Shown here: positions 35,605-44,202 of the stretch, piece by piece
How the letters are laid out: each line of letters opens with the position of its first letter
How positions within the stretch are numbered: the stretch's first letter is position 1
Source: Tianweitania aestuarii
GTDB lineage: Bacteria; Pseudomonadota; Alphaproteobacteria; Rhizobiales; Rhizobiaceae
Assembly: GCF_018457165.1 (NCBI RefSeq)
Contig: NZ_JAFMNX010000002.1
Span: forward strand, 737,339-801,338
DNA length: 64,000 bases
Reading direction: 5' to 3'
The notes under the pieces: generated by a model
What the model was told of the DNA's origin: nothing
The model's database searches: none
The model's input: the letters and a program-made list of their open reading frames with translations, nothing else
Position numbers and translations under genes: made by a program

Positions 35605-36804
35605 ATGAACCTATTTGGCACCTTGCGAGCGCCCCGGGAGCTGATCTTCGGCTCGGGGCAGCGGCATGCGCTTGACCGCGTGGCAAAACAGCTGGGCAGC
35701 CGCGCCCTCGTGGTTACCGATGCCCGGCTATCGAACGACGCTGACCTCCTTTCCATGGTTGCGACGCTTCAGGATGCGGGTCTGCAGGTTCAGGTCGACA
35801 GCGCGACCCTGCCCGATGTTCCTGTGGATTCGGCGATCGAAAGCGCTGCGGCGGCCCGAGACTTCGACCCGGATCTCGTGATCGGCATCGGCGGCGGTTC
35901 CTGCCTCGACATGGCGAAGTGCCTGTCCGTCTTGTTGCGCCATGGCGGCAAGCCGCAGGATTATTACGGCGAATACAACGTGCCGGGTCCCGTCGTGCCT
36001 TTGATCGCTGTGCCCACCACGGCCGGAACCGGTTCGGAAGTCACACCGGTTGCCGTGTTGTCGGATGCAGAGCGCAGTTTGAAGGTCGGAATTTCCAGCC
36101 CCTACCTCATTCCCACCGCATCGATCTGCGATCCGGACCTGACGATCACCTGCCCGCCCGGTCTTACCGCCATCGCAGGCGCCGATGCGCTCACCCACGC
36201 GATCGAAGCCTTCACCGCGATCCGTCGCGAACCGGTTCCGGGCATCGCACAAGACCGGGTGTTCGTAGGCAAGAACGCGATGTCTGATCATTTCGCCTTG
36301 CGCGCGATTGCGCTTCTTTGGGCTGGCCTCGAAGCCGCCTGCACGGACGGCTCTGATCGGCTCGCCCGTGAGCAGGTGATGATGGGAGCAACGCTCGCGG
36401 GCCTTGCGTTCGGCGTTGCCGGCACGGCGGCAGCCCACGCGATCCAATATCCGGTGGGCGCACTCACCCACACTGCGCATGGCGCCGGGGTCGCCTGCCT
36501 CATGCCTTATGTCATGACCTGGAACCGCCCCGAGATCACGCCGGAGCTGGACGAGATTGCACGCGTTACCGGCCTCAGCAACGGTGAAGCGGTGATCCCC
36601 GCGATAACCGCCTTGTTCAAGCGCATCGGCATACCGGCCACGTTGCGCGACCTCGGACTGGAAGAAGAGCGTATCACCTGGGTCTCCGAACAAAGCTGCG
36701 GGATCGCCCGGCTTATTCAGAACAATCCACGCCCATTGCCGCTGCCGGAAATGCAGAGGCTCGTAAGTGCAGCCTATTCCGGCGACTTCGCTGCCCTGAT
36801 CTGA
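35605..36804 (+). CDS. Iron-containing (group III) alcohol dehydrogenase
   Basis: A 399-residue NAD-dependent dehydrogenase. The nucleotide part has VIGIGGGSCLDMAKCLSVL and VPTTAGTGSEVTPVAVL. Metal ligands lie in GADALTHAIEAF (Asp, His) and HAIQYPVGALTHTAHGAGVACLMPYVM (His, His). Length is standard. With the downstream semialdehyde dehydrogenase it could oxidise a terminal hydroxyl, as in 4-hydroxybutyrate dehydrogenase; the substrate is inferred only. Confidence 0.88.
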   Translation: MNLFGTLRAPRELIFGSGQRHALDRVAKQLGSRALVVTDARLSNDADLLSMVATLQDAGLQVQVDSATLPDVPVDSAIESAAAARDFDPDLVIGIGGGSCLDMAKCLSVLLRHGGKPQDYYGEYNVPGPVVPLIAVPTTAGTGSEVTPVAVLSDAERSLKVGISSPYLIPTASICDPDLTITCPPGLTAIAGADALTHAIEAFTAIRREPVPGIAQDRVFVGKNAMSDHFALRAIALLWAGLEAACTDGSDRLAREQVMMGATLAGLAFGVAGTAAAHAIQYPVGALTHTAHGAGVACLMPYVMTWNRPEITPELDEIARVTGLSNGEAVIPAITALFKRIGIPATLRDLGLEEERITWVSEQSCGIARLIQNNPRPLPLPEMQRLVSAAYSGDFAALI

Positions 36805-36822
36805 CCTTCAAAGGACACAGCC

Positions 36823-38286
36823 ATGCTTCAAACGCTCGGAACACGAGGATTTGCCGACCCGGCTCTTCACGCCGAAGGTCTCTACATTAACTGCCAATGG
36901 GAGAAAGGGCAGGACATTCCTGTGGTCGATCCCTCGACAGGCGAGGTTCTCGCCCATGTCGCCGATGCCGGAATCGATGATGCCCTGCGCGCCGTGGATG
37001 CCGCACATGCAGCCGCTGCCGGCTGGCGCGCAACGCCGTCGCGCCAGCGCTCGGAAATCCTGCGCCGCTGGTTCCACCTAATGACCGAGCATGCCGACGA
37101 TCTGGCGATGCTGATTTCGCTGGAAAACGGCAAGGCTCTGTCCGATGCGCGCGGCGAAGTGGGCTATGCCGCCGAATTCTTCCGCTGGTATGCCGAAGAA
37201 GCCACACGCATTCCTGGCGAATACCGCCCGACCCCGTCGGGCTCGCACAAGATCCTGGTGGATCATGAACCAATCGGGATTTCGGTGCTGATCACCCCAT
37301 GGAACTTCCCGGCCGCAATGGCGACGCGCAAGATTGGACCGGCTCTGGCTGCCGGCTGCACCGTGATCCTGAAGCCGGCATCGGAAACGCCGCTGACCGC
37401 TTACGCCATGGCGCGTCTTGGCGAGGAGGCCGGCGTGCCGGCCGGCGTGGTCAACGTTTTGACCACCCGCAATCCCGGTCCCGTGGTCAGCGCGATGCTT
37501 GCCGATCCGCGCGTGCGAAAGCTGTCCTTCACCGGCTCGACAGGCGTCGGGCGCGCCCTTCTCGCAGAAGCCGCCAAGACGGTGGTCAGCTGCTCGATGG
37601 AACTCGGCGGTAATGCGCCGTTCCTCGTTTTCGATGATGCGGACCTCGATGCAGCGCTCGATGGCGCGATGATCGCAAAGATGCGCAATGCCGGCGAAGC
37701 CTGCACGGCGGCAAACCGCTTTTATGTTCAGGCCGGCATCCATGACGCTTTCGTGGACGGTTTGACCAAGCGCATGGCGTCGCTGAAGGTTGGTGCCGGC
37801 ACCGATGTCGCTACGCAATGCGGCCCCATGATCACGCAAAAAGCTGTGCAGAAGATCGACCAGCTCGTGTCCAACGCACTCCAGCGCGGCGCTCGCGCGA
37901 CCACCGGCGGCAAGCCGCGGGAAGGCAGCGGCTATTTTTACCCGCCGACTGTGCTGGAGAATGTGCCCACGGACGCCGACATCGCCTTCGAGGAAATCTT
38001 CGGACCGGTTGCTCCCGTCTACAAGTTCGAAACGGAAGAAGAGGCCATCCGCCTCGCAAACGACACCGAATACGGCCTCGCCGCTTACATCTATTCGCGC
38101 GACCTCAAGCGTGCGATGCGGGTCGGCAAGGGTCTGGAAAGCGGCATGCTCGGCATCAATCGTGGCTTGATGTCTGATCCCGCAGCACCGTTCGGCGGCG
38201 TGAAGCAAAGCGGTCTCGGACGCGAAGGCGGCGTGACGGGCATCCTCGAATTCATGGAAGCCAAATACTACGCGGTGGACATTTAG
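36823..38286 (+). CDS. NAD(P)-dependent aldehyde dehydrogenase, succinate-semialdehyde type
   Basis: A 487-residue ALDH with an intact active site: catalytic Cys294 in GEACTAANR and Glu260 in MELGGNAPFLVFDDADLD. The Asn of ITPWNFPAAM is present, and the cofactor loop FTGSTGVGRALL is clear. The KPASETPLTAYAMARLGEEAGVPAGVVNVL stretch and length fit the GabD/succinate-semialdehyde branch. It follows the Fe-ADH by 18 bases and would oxidise its aldehyde product. Confidence 0.87.
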   Translation: MLQTLGTRGFADPALHAEGLYINCQWEKGQDIPVVDPSTGEVLAHVADAGIDDALRAVDAAHAAAAGWRATPSRQRSEILRRWFHLMTEHADDLAMLISLENGKALSDARGEVGYAAEFFRWYAEEATRIPGEYRPTPSGSHKILVDHEPIGISVLITPWNFPAAMATRKIGPALAAGCTVILKPASETPLTAYAMARLGEEAGVPAGVVNVLTTRNPGPVVSAMLADPRVRKLSFTGSTGVGRALLAEAAKTVVSCSMELGGNAPFLVFDDADLDAALDGAMIAKMRNAGEACTAANRFYVQAGIHDAFVDGLTKRMASLKVGAGTDVATQCGPMITQKAVQKIDQLVSNALQRGARATTGGKPREGSGYFYPPTVLENVPTDADIAFEEIFGPVAPVYKFETEEEAIRLANDTEYGLAAYIYSRDLKRAMRVGKGLESGMLGINRGLMSDPAAPFGGVKQSGLGREGGVTGILEFMEAKYYAVDI

Positions 38287-38288
38287 AC

Positions 38289-39152
38289 ATGGAAGCTCAA
38301 CCCTATGTGACCCGGTCCGACCCCTACCTGATCAAAGACTTCGTGGCTGACTTCGATGCGATCGCTGCCGAGTTCGCCGCGCGCAGCGGCGCCCTGTCGG
38401 CCAAGGCGACCACGCGCGCGGATATCGCTTATGGCGCCAGCCCACGCGAAACGGTTGACCTTATCCTTCCGGATCAGGTGTCGGACGGCGCTCCGCTCCA
38501 TGTCTTCGTTCATGGAGGTTATTGGCGTTCTGGCAACAAGGAAAACTACCGCTTCGTAGCCGCCCCGGTGCTTGCCGTCGGCGGCATCTGCGCCTTGGTT
38601 GAATATGATCTCATGCCCGGTCAGAGGCTGCCGGTGCTGGTCGATCAGGTCCGGCGAGCCGTGTGCTGGCTGCGAGACAATGCGCGTTCCTTTGGCGCCG
38701 ACCCCGACCGCATCACGGTCAGCGGCCATTCAGCCGGAGCCCACCTTTCATCCTATCTTGCTGCCACCGGGCCAAACGAGACCAAGGCACCCCGACTGCC
38801 CGATCTTCGTGGTCTGCTGCTCGTGAGCGGCATCTATGATCTTTCGGGCATACCCGACAGCTTTCTGCGCGATGAAGCTGCGATGACGCATGAAGAAGCG
38901 GCATCATGGTCGCCTCTTTCTTCCAGCCATCATGCGGGTCCACCTCGGATCCTGGCCTTTGGCGGAGCGGAAACAGCGCCCTTCCATGACCAGGCCGGCG
39001 CTTTGCACCAAAAGCTGCAAAGCCAGAACCTGCCACTGGACCTCATGGAAGTGCCTGAACACAACCACATGAGCGTCATGCTGGAACTCGGAGATCCCGA
39101 TCAACCGCTCGGCCGTCGCTTGAGCAACCTTGTGGAAGCAGCGCAAGCGTAA
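38289..39152 (+). CDS. Alpha/beta hydrolase, kynurenine-formamidase-like
   Basis: A 287-residue esterase-type hydrolase with the oxyanion motif HGGYWRSGNK, the nucleophile elbow SGHSAGAHL and a catalytic His in EHNHMSV near the end. This is the pattern of arylformamidase/BD-FAE-like enzymes. It starts 2 bases after the ALDH stop, so the three genes are one operon. It may open a lactone, ester or formamide upstream of the two dehydrogenases. Confidence 0.85.
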   Translation: MEAQPYVTRSDPYLIKDFVADFDAIAAEFAARSGALSAKATTRADIAYGASPRETVDLILPDQVSDGAPLHVFVHGGYWRSGNKENYRFVAAPVLAVGGICALVEYDLMPGQRLPVLVDQVRRAVCWLRDNARSFGADPDRITVSGHSAGAHLSSYLAATGPNETKAPRLPDLRGLLLVSGIYDLSGIPDSFLRDEAAMTHEEAASWSPLSSSHHAGPPRILAFGGAETAPFHDQAGALHQKLQSQNLPLDLMEVPEHNHMSVMLELGDPDQPLGRRLSNLVEAAQA

Positions 39153-39172
39153 GCCAACAGTTCAAATTCTGC

Positions 39173-40813
39173 CTAGGTCTTCAACAAGCCCCGCAAACTG
39201 AACTTCTGGATCTTGCCCGTGGATGTCTTGGGGATCTCCGCAAAGATGATGCGTGCGGGGCATTTGTAGCTGGCGAGGTTGGCTTTGCAGAAGGCGAGCA
39301 TCTCGGCTTCTGTTGCTGTGCGGCCGGGTTTCAGCTCGATAAAGGCTGCCGGGCGCTCGCCCCATTTCTCGTCCGGCATCGCCACCACGCCGCAAAAGGC
39401 GATATCCGGATGGCGGTACAACGCGTCTTCCACCTCGATGGACGAAATGTTCTCGCCACCCGAGATGATGATGTCCTTCGAGCGGTCCTTGAGCTGGATA
39501 TAGCCGTCGGGATGCAGCACGCCGAGGTCGCCGGAATGGAAGTATCCGCCGGCAAAAGCGTCTTCGGTGGCTTTCTCGTTCTTGAGATAGCCCTTCATCA
39601 CGATGTTACCGCGAAACATCACCTCGCCCAGCGTTTCGCCATCGGCCGGCACCGGCTCCATGGTAAGCGGATCGAGCACCGTGAGTTCCGACAGCGCCAG
39701 GAAGTTGACGCCCTGCCGCGCCTTCTTCACCGCCTGTTCGGCGGGCGGCAGCGCGTTCCAGTCGTCATGCCACTCGTTCACGACGGCCGGACCATAGGTT
39801 TCCGTGAGCCCGTAAACATGCGTGACGTTGAAGCCCTCCTCTGCCATCGCCTGCAACACCGCTTCGGGTGGCGGCGCGGCGGCGGTGTTGAAGGTGACGC
39901 TTTGCTCGAATGGACGCTTGTCTTCGTCCGACGCGTTGATCAGCGTCGACATCACGATTGGCGCACCGCACAGGTGAGTGACGTCATGATCAGCCAGAGC
40001 GTCATACATCGCTTTCGCACGAACCCACCGCAGACACACATGCGTGCCAGCCTGGATCGCCAGCGTCCAGGGAAAGCACCAGCCGTTGCAATGGAACATG
40101 GGCAGCGTCCAGAGATAGATCGGATGCCGGTTCATGCCCGAATGAATGATGTTGCTGAGTGAAGCCAGGGCGGCACCACGATGATGCACAACGACGCCTT
40201 TGGGATTGCCGGTCGTGCCGGACGTATAGTTCAGCGCAATGGCGTCCCATTCGTCGTCGGGCATCGACACCGCGAAGTCGGGGTCACCGCTTTCAAGAAA
40301 GGCGTGATAATCGATCGTTCCAATGCGCTCGCCCTTGGGAAACGGCGCATCGGCGGGATAATCGGGATCGTCGAAGTCGATCACCACCGGCTTGACCGTG
40401 GCCTGTTCCAGCGCCTGCTTCATCACCGCCGAATATTCGCGATCGACGATGACGATCCTGGATTCCGCATGATCGAGCTGGAAGGCGATCGTTGCCGCAT
40501 CCGAGCGCGTGTTGAGCGAATGCAGCACCGCTCCGCCGGCAAACGGCACACCGAAATGGGCTTCGAGCATCGGCGGCGTGTTGGACAGCATCACGGTGAC
40601 CGTGTCGCCTTTGCCGATCCCTTGCCCGACCAGCGCCGATGCCAGCCGGCGGGTGTTGCGGAAGAAGTCGCGGTAACTCAGTCGCGTTTGTCCGTGCACC
40701 ACGGCGATGTGGTCGGGATAGGTGCGCGCGGCGCGCTCCAGAAAAGACAGCGGCGTCAGCGACTGATGGTTGGCGACACGACGTTCGAGCCCTTGATCGT
40801 ATTTGTTCACCAC
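39173..40813 (-). CDS. Acyl-CoA synthetase (AMP-forming, medium/long-chain type)
   Basis: A 546-residue adenylate-forming ligase starting with GTG at 40813. It has the AMP-binding P loop NYTSGTTGNPKGVVVHHRG near residue 190, VYGLTETYGP, the YFHSGDLGVLHPDGYIQLKDRSKD hinge region and the C-terminal catalytic Lys in PKTSTGKIQKFSLRG. The overall plan matches the AMP-dependent fatty-acyl/aryl-CoA ligases of the AlkK/MenE-like group. It is the last gene of the 11-gene minus-strand cluster, 54 bases after rhodanese. Confidence 0.9.
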   Translation of the reverse strand: MVNKYDQGLERRVANHQSLTPLSFLERAARTYPDHIAVVHGQTRLSYRDFFRNTRRLASALVGQGIGKGDTVTVMLSNTPPMLEAHFGVPFAGGAVLHSLNTRSDAATIAFQLDHAESRIVIVDREYSAVMKQALEQATVKPVVIDFDDPDYPADAPFPKGERIGTIDYHAFLESGDPDFAVSMPDDEWDAIALNYTSGTTGNPKGVVVHHRGAALASLSNIIHSGMNRHPIYLWTLPMFHCNGWCFPWTLAIQAGTHVCLRWVRAKAMYDALADHDVTHLCGAPIVMSTLINASDEDKRPFEQSVTFNTAAAPPPEAVLQAMAEEGFNVTHVYGLTETYGPAVVNEWHDDWNALPPAEQAVKKARQGVNFLALSELTVLDPLTMEPVPADGETLGEVMFRGNIVMKGYLKNEKATEDAFAGGYFHSGDLGVLHPDGYIQLKDRSKDIIISGGENISSIEVEDALYRHPDIAFCGVVAMPDEKWGERPAAFIELKPGRTATEAEMLAFCKANLASYKCPARIIFAEIPKTSTGKIQKFSLRGLLKT

Positions 40814-40867
40814 CAGCCTGCCTATGCCTTATCTGCTTTTCCTGCGGTCCAAACCTTCGCCTTCAGC

Positions 40868-41275
40868 TCAGCCTTGCGGCTTGGCGTCCGGCTCGCGACG
40901 CTTCTTTTCCGCCACGGGATTGCCGGCTTCTTTCCATTCCTTGAAACCGCCGCACATACTGCGCGCTTTCAAGCCCATTTCCTGCGCGACCTTGGCGGCC
41001 AGCAGCGAGCGCCAGCCGGACGCGCAATAGAAGACAAAGGTCTTGTCCTCGGCAAAGGCCGGCTTGTGATAGGGGCTTTCCGGATCGATCCAGAATTCCA
41101 GCATGCCGCGTGGCGCATGCAGCGCGCCCTCGATGGTGCCGTCTCGCTCCAGTTCGCGCGGATCGCGAATGTCCACCAAAACGACATCATCCGGCTTGGC
41201 GACCATGTCACCAGTGGAAACGGACTGCACCACGGCATCCGCTTCGGCGAGCATATCCTTGTAACCCTTGGCCAT
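40868..41275 (-). CDS. Single-domain rhodanese-like protein
   Basis: A 135-residue protein with the rhodanese fold: VVLVDIRDPRELERDGTIEGALHAPRGMLEF and the active-site loop FYCASGWRS, whose Cys would carry the persulfide. A C-terminal basic tail (EKKRREPDAK) follows. It starts 2 bases after the AhpD-like gene. Sulfur transfer or detoxification is likely from family; its place with a molybdenum enzyme suggests sulfuration or sulfur-compound metabolism, which is inference. Confidence 0.87.
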   Translation of the reverse strand: MAKGYKDMLAEADAVVQSVSTGDMVAKPDDVVLVDIRDPRELERDGTIEGALHAPRGMLEFWIDPESPYHKPAFAEDKTFVFYCASGWRSLLAAKVAQEMGLKARSMCGGFKEWKEAGNPVAEKKRREPDAKPQG

Positions 41276-41277
41276 GA

Positions 41278-41850
41278 TCAGCGTCCCATCGCATAGAATT
41301 CGTCGTTCGGCCGCATGCTCGTGACATTGGCCAGGCGGTTCGACATGCCGAAGAAAGCAGAGATCGCTGCGATATCCCAGGCATCTTCTTCCGTGAAATC
41401 GTGGTCCTTAAGAACGGCGATATCGTCGTCGCCGACATCATAAGCGCGCTGCGACACCTTCATCGCGAAATCGAGCATCGCCTTCTGGCGCGGCGTGATG
41501 TCGGCCTTGCGGTAGTTGATCGCGACCTGGTCGGCGATGGTCGGGCTCTTGGCGCGAATGCGCAGGATCGCACCATGCGCCACAACGCAATACTGGCACT
41601 GGTTGATGTTGCTGGTGGCCACCACGATCATTTCGCGCTCGGCCTTGGTGATCGGACCGGGTTTGTCCATCAGCGCGTCATGATAGGCAAAGAAAGCGCG
41701 AAATTCGTCGGGGCGATGCGCCAGCGTCAGGAAGACGTTCGGCACGAAGCCGGACTTTTCCTGCACCGCAAGCACGCGCTCACGAATATCGTCGGGCAAA
41801 TCCCCAATCTCGGGAACAGGAAAGCGACTGATCGCGGCAGCTTGGGTCAT
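41278..41850 (-). CDS. AhpD/carboxymuconolactone-decarboxylase-like, peroxidase-related protein
   Basis: A 190-residue protein; the start at 41850 follows GGAGGAGATACA. It has the CxxC-H redox motif NINQCQYCVVAHGAILR within the AhpD core and fits the peroxidase-related enzyme subfamily (PNVFLTLAHRPDEFRAFFAYHDALM; DFTEEDAWDIAAISAFFGMSNRLAN). Antioxidant or dehydrogenase-like activity is possible. It lies 19 bases after the molybdenum enzyme gene. Confidence 0.85.
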   Translation of the reverse strand: MTQAAAISRFPVPEIGDLPDDIRERVLAVQEKSGFVPNVFLTLAHRPDEFRAFFAYHDALMDKPGPITKAEREMIVVATSNINQCQYCVVAHGAILRIRAKSPTIADQVAINYRKADITPRQKAMLDFAMKVSQRAYDVGDDDIAVLKDHDFTEEDAWDIAAISAFFGMSNRLANVTSMRPNDEFYAMGR

Positions 41851-41869
41851 TGTATCTCCTCCGGTAGTG

Positions 41870-44188
41870 TCAAACAGCCGCCAGTGCGACCAGTCTCGTC
41901 TGATAGGCAGCGAAGGCATCGCTCGTGTCGCCATGATAGGGCTCGACATGAACGAGGCAGGTATGGGCCGAACAGCCTTGGCCGAACTGGGATGTGCCGA
42001 TATCGAGCGTCAGCACGTTGGGGTTGCCCGCCACATCGAGCCCGCTATTGCCATGCGGCGTGAACCAGGCGCCGGTCGGCAAAACGATGACCTCGAAGCG
42101 CACGGTATCGCTGACATCAGCGGTCGCGAGACACGCGCCGCGCTCGTTCCACAAGCGGATGGTCTGCCCGTCCACAATGTTGAGCTCGGCCGCCTTCTGC
42201 GGGTGAATGCGCGCCTGTTCGCGGCCGTTCTTCTTCAAGGCACGGCTCGCTTCGCCGGTTTCGAGCTGGCTATGGAGGCGGCCCGCCGGCTGGTGGGAAA
42301 TCAGGTGCAGTTCATCGGCACCGGTCGCGCTGCCCAGCCATTCTGCCGGCTCGATCCATGCGGGATGAGACCGGCAATCGGCGTAATCGAGCTTGGCGAG
42401 CTTTTCCGAACCGAGCACGATCTTGCCGCTTTCGGTGCCCAGCGGATGCGCATCCGGCGCATCGCGGAAGTCGGCGAGATAAACGTTGTTCTCCTTCACC
42501 GGCACGGGCGCATAACCTTGTTCCCAGAAGGTCTCGAAGTCCGGCATGTCGAAGCCGAAGCGCGTTCTGGCATCGTCACGGCTGTTGTCATAGAGATGGC
42601 GCAGCCAGCCCATCTCGTCGCGACCCTCGTTGAAGCGCTCGCCGACGCCGAGCTTGGCCGCGATCATGTCGAAGATCGCGAAGTCTGACTTCGCTTCGCC
42701 GAGCGGTTCGATCGCCTGATGCATGGCAAGCACCATGTCGGAGCGCTTGTTGCCGGCCAGATCGTTGCGCTCGATGGAGGTGGTGGCGGGCAAAATGATG
42801 TCGGCGCGCTGGGCGGTCGCCGTCCACATCGGGTCCTGCACAATTATGGTTTCCGGCCGCGTCCAGGCTTCCTCGAGGCGGTTGAGGTCCTGATGGTGGT
42901 GATAAGGATTGCCGCCCGCCCAATACACCAGCCTGGTGTCGGGATAGGTCCGCTCCTCGCCTTCATAGGTGTAGGTGCCGCCGGGATTGAGCAGCATGTC
43001 GGAGATGCGCGCCACGGGAATGAAGCTGTTGATCGGCTTCACCAGCTGCGAAATGGCGGGCGATTTGCCGAGGTTGAACGGCAAACCGACGCCGCCGAGC
43101 GAGGCATAGCCATAGCCCACGCCGCCGCCGGGCAAGCCGATCTGGCCAATCACCGAAGCAAGGCCGAGCGCGGCCCAGAACGGCTGTTCGCCATGATGGG
43201 CGCGCTGCAAGCTCCAGCTCACCGTGATTTGGCTACGGGTATCCACGAGAACGCGCGCGAGTTCGGCGATCTTGGCTTGATCGAGCCCGGTGATCGAAGC
43301 CGCCCATCCCGCATCCTTGCGCACGCCATCTTCGCCGGCTTCGAGATAGTTCAGCAACCGGTCGGCACCGCTGGTGCAGCGCTCGAGAAACCCTTTGTCA
43401 TGGCGGTCAGCCTTCACGATCTCGCCGGCAAGACCCAGCATCAGCGCCGCGTCGGTATTGGGGCGGATCGGCCACCATTCGGCAGGCACCCATTCCGGCA
43501 GATCGTCCTTCAAGGGCGATACGAGGATGATGCGCACGCCGCGCTCAACCATGCGCTTCAGATGCGTTTCAAGCCCGTGGCGGGCGATGCCACCGGCCTC
43601 CGTCTGTGCCGTGCGCGGCGACAGGGCGCCAAACACCAGCAGCGTTTCTGTGTGCTCGGCAATGGAATCCAGCGTGTTCGCCTGACCGCCGCAGGCCCTG
43701 TCGTCGCCCAACGTATGGCGCAGGATCACGGGTCCCGCGGCAATCGAATAGGTGTCGACATGGCCGGTAAAGCCGCCGACCAGGTTCAGCGTACGCTTGA
43801 GCAGCGACGAAGCATGGTGGAAGCGGCCGCAGCTCGTCCAGCCATAAGAGCCGGCAAAAATCGCTTCATTGCCGAACGCATCGGCCACGCGGCGAATTTC
43901 GCTTGCCACCATGTCGGTGACTTCATCCCACGGCACGGCCACGAAGTTCTCGCGTCCGCGTCCATGGCGGTCGCTCCCTTCGCGCTTGTCGAGCCAGCCG
44001 GAGCGAACCATCGGCCGCAAGACGCGGCGCTCGGGATTGGCCCATTCCTTGACCGAGCGGATGATCGGGGATGGCGCCGGGTCGAGCGCGAAGGGCTCGA
44101 CACCCACGATATCGTTGTCGTCCACGAGGAGCGTATAAGCGCCCCAATGGGAGCAATGCGGAACACGCTTGATGGTGCCCATGGTCAT
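41870..44188 (-). CDS. Molybdopterin-dependent oxidoreductase, BisC/TorA-like, cytoplasmic
   Basis: About 772 residues of the DMSO-reductase family. The start at 44188 (MTMGTIKRVPHCSHWGAY) follows AGGA. There is no Tat signal and no N-terminal Cys cluster for 4Fe-4S, as in biotin sulfoxide reductase. The probable Mo-ligand Ser lies in VDTYSIAAGPVILRHTLG. PIRPNTDAALMLGL and VQDPMWTATAQRADIILPATTSIERND are typical cofactor-domain motifs, and the C-terminal cap has HLISHQPAGRLHSQLE. It could reduce an S- or N-oxide or oxidise a small molecule; the substrate is unknown. Confidence 0.88.
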   Translation of the reverse strand: MTMGTIKRVPHCSHWGAYTLLVDDNDIVGVEPFALDPAPSPIIRSVKEWANPERRVLRPMVRSGWLDKREGSDRHGRGRENFVAVPWDEVTDMVASEIRRVADAFGNEAIFAGSYGWTSCGRFHHASSLLKRTLNLVGGFTGHVDTYSIAAGPVILRHTLGDDRACGGQANTLDSIAEHTETLLVFGALSPRTAQTEAGGIARHGLETHLKRMVERGVRIILVSPLKDDLPEWVPAEWWPIRPNTDAALMLGLAGEIVKADRHDKGFLERCTSGADRLLNYLEAGEDGVRKDAGWAASITGLDQAKIAELARVLVDTRSQITVSWSLQRAHHGEQPFWAALGLASVIGQIGLPGGGVGYGYASLGGVGLPFNLGKSPAISQLVKPINSFIPVARISDMLLNPGGTYTYEGEERTYPDTRLVYWAGGNPYHHHQDLNRLEEAWTRPETIIVQDPMWTATAQRADIILPATTSIERNDLAGNKRSDMVLAMHQAIEPLGEAKSDFAIFDMIAAKLGVGERFNEGRDEMGWLRHLYDNSRDDARTRFGFDMPDFETFWEQGYAPVPVKENNVYLADFRDAPDAHPLGTESGKIVLGSEKLAKLDYADCRSHPAWIEPAEWLGSATGADELHLISHQPAGRLHSQLETGEASRALKKNGREQARIHPQKAAELNIVDGQTIRLWNERGACLATADVSDTVRFEVIVLPTGAWFTPHGNSGLDVAGNPNVLTLDIGTSQFGQGCSAHTCLVHVEPYHGDTSDAFAAYQTRLVALAAV

Positions 44189-44202
44189 GGCTTTCCTGTT
44201 AA

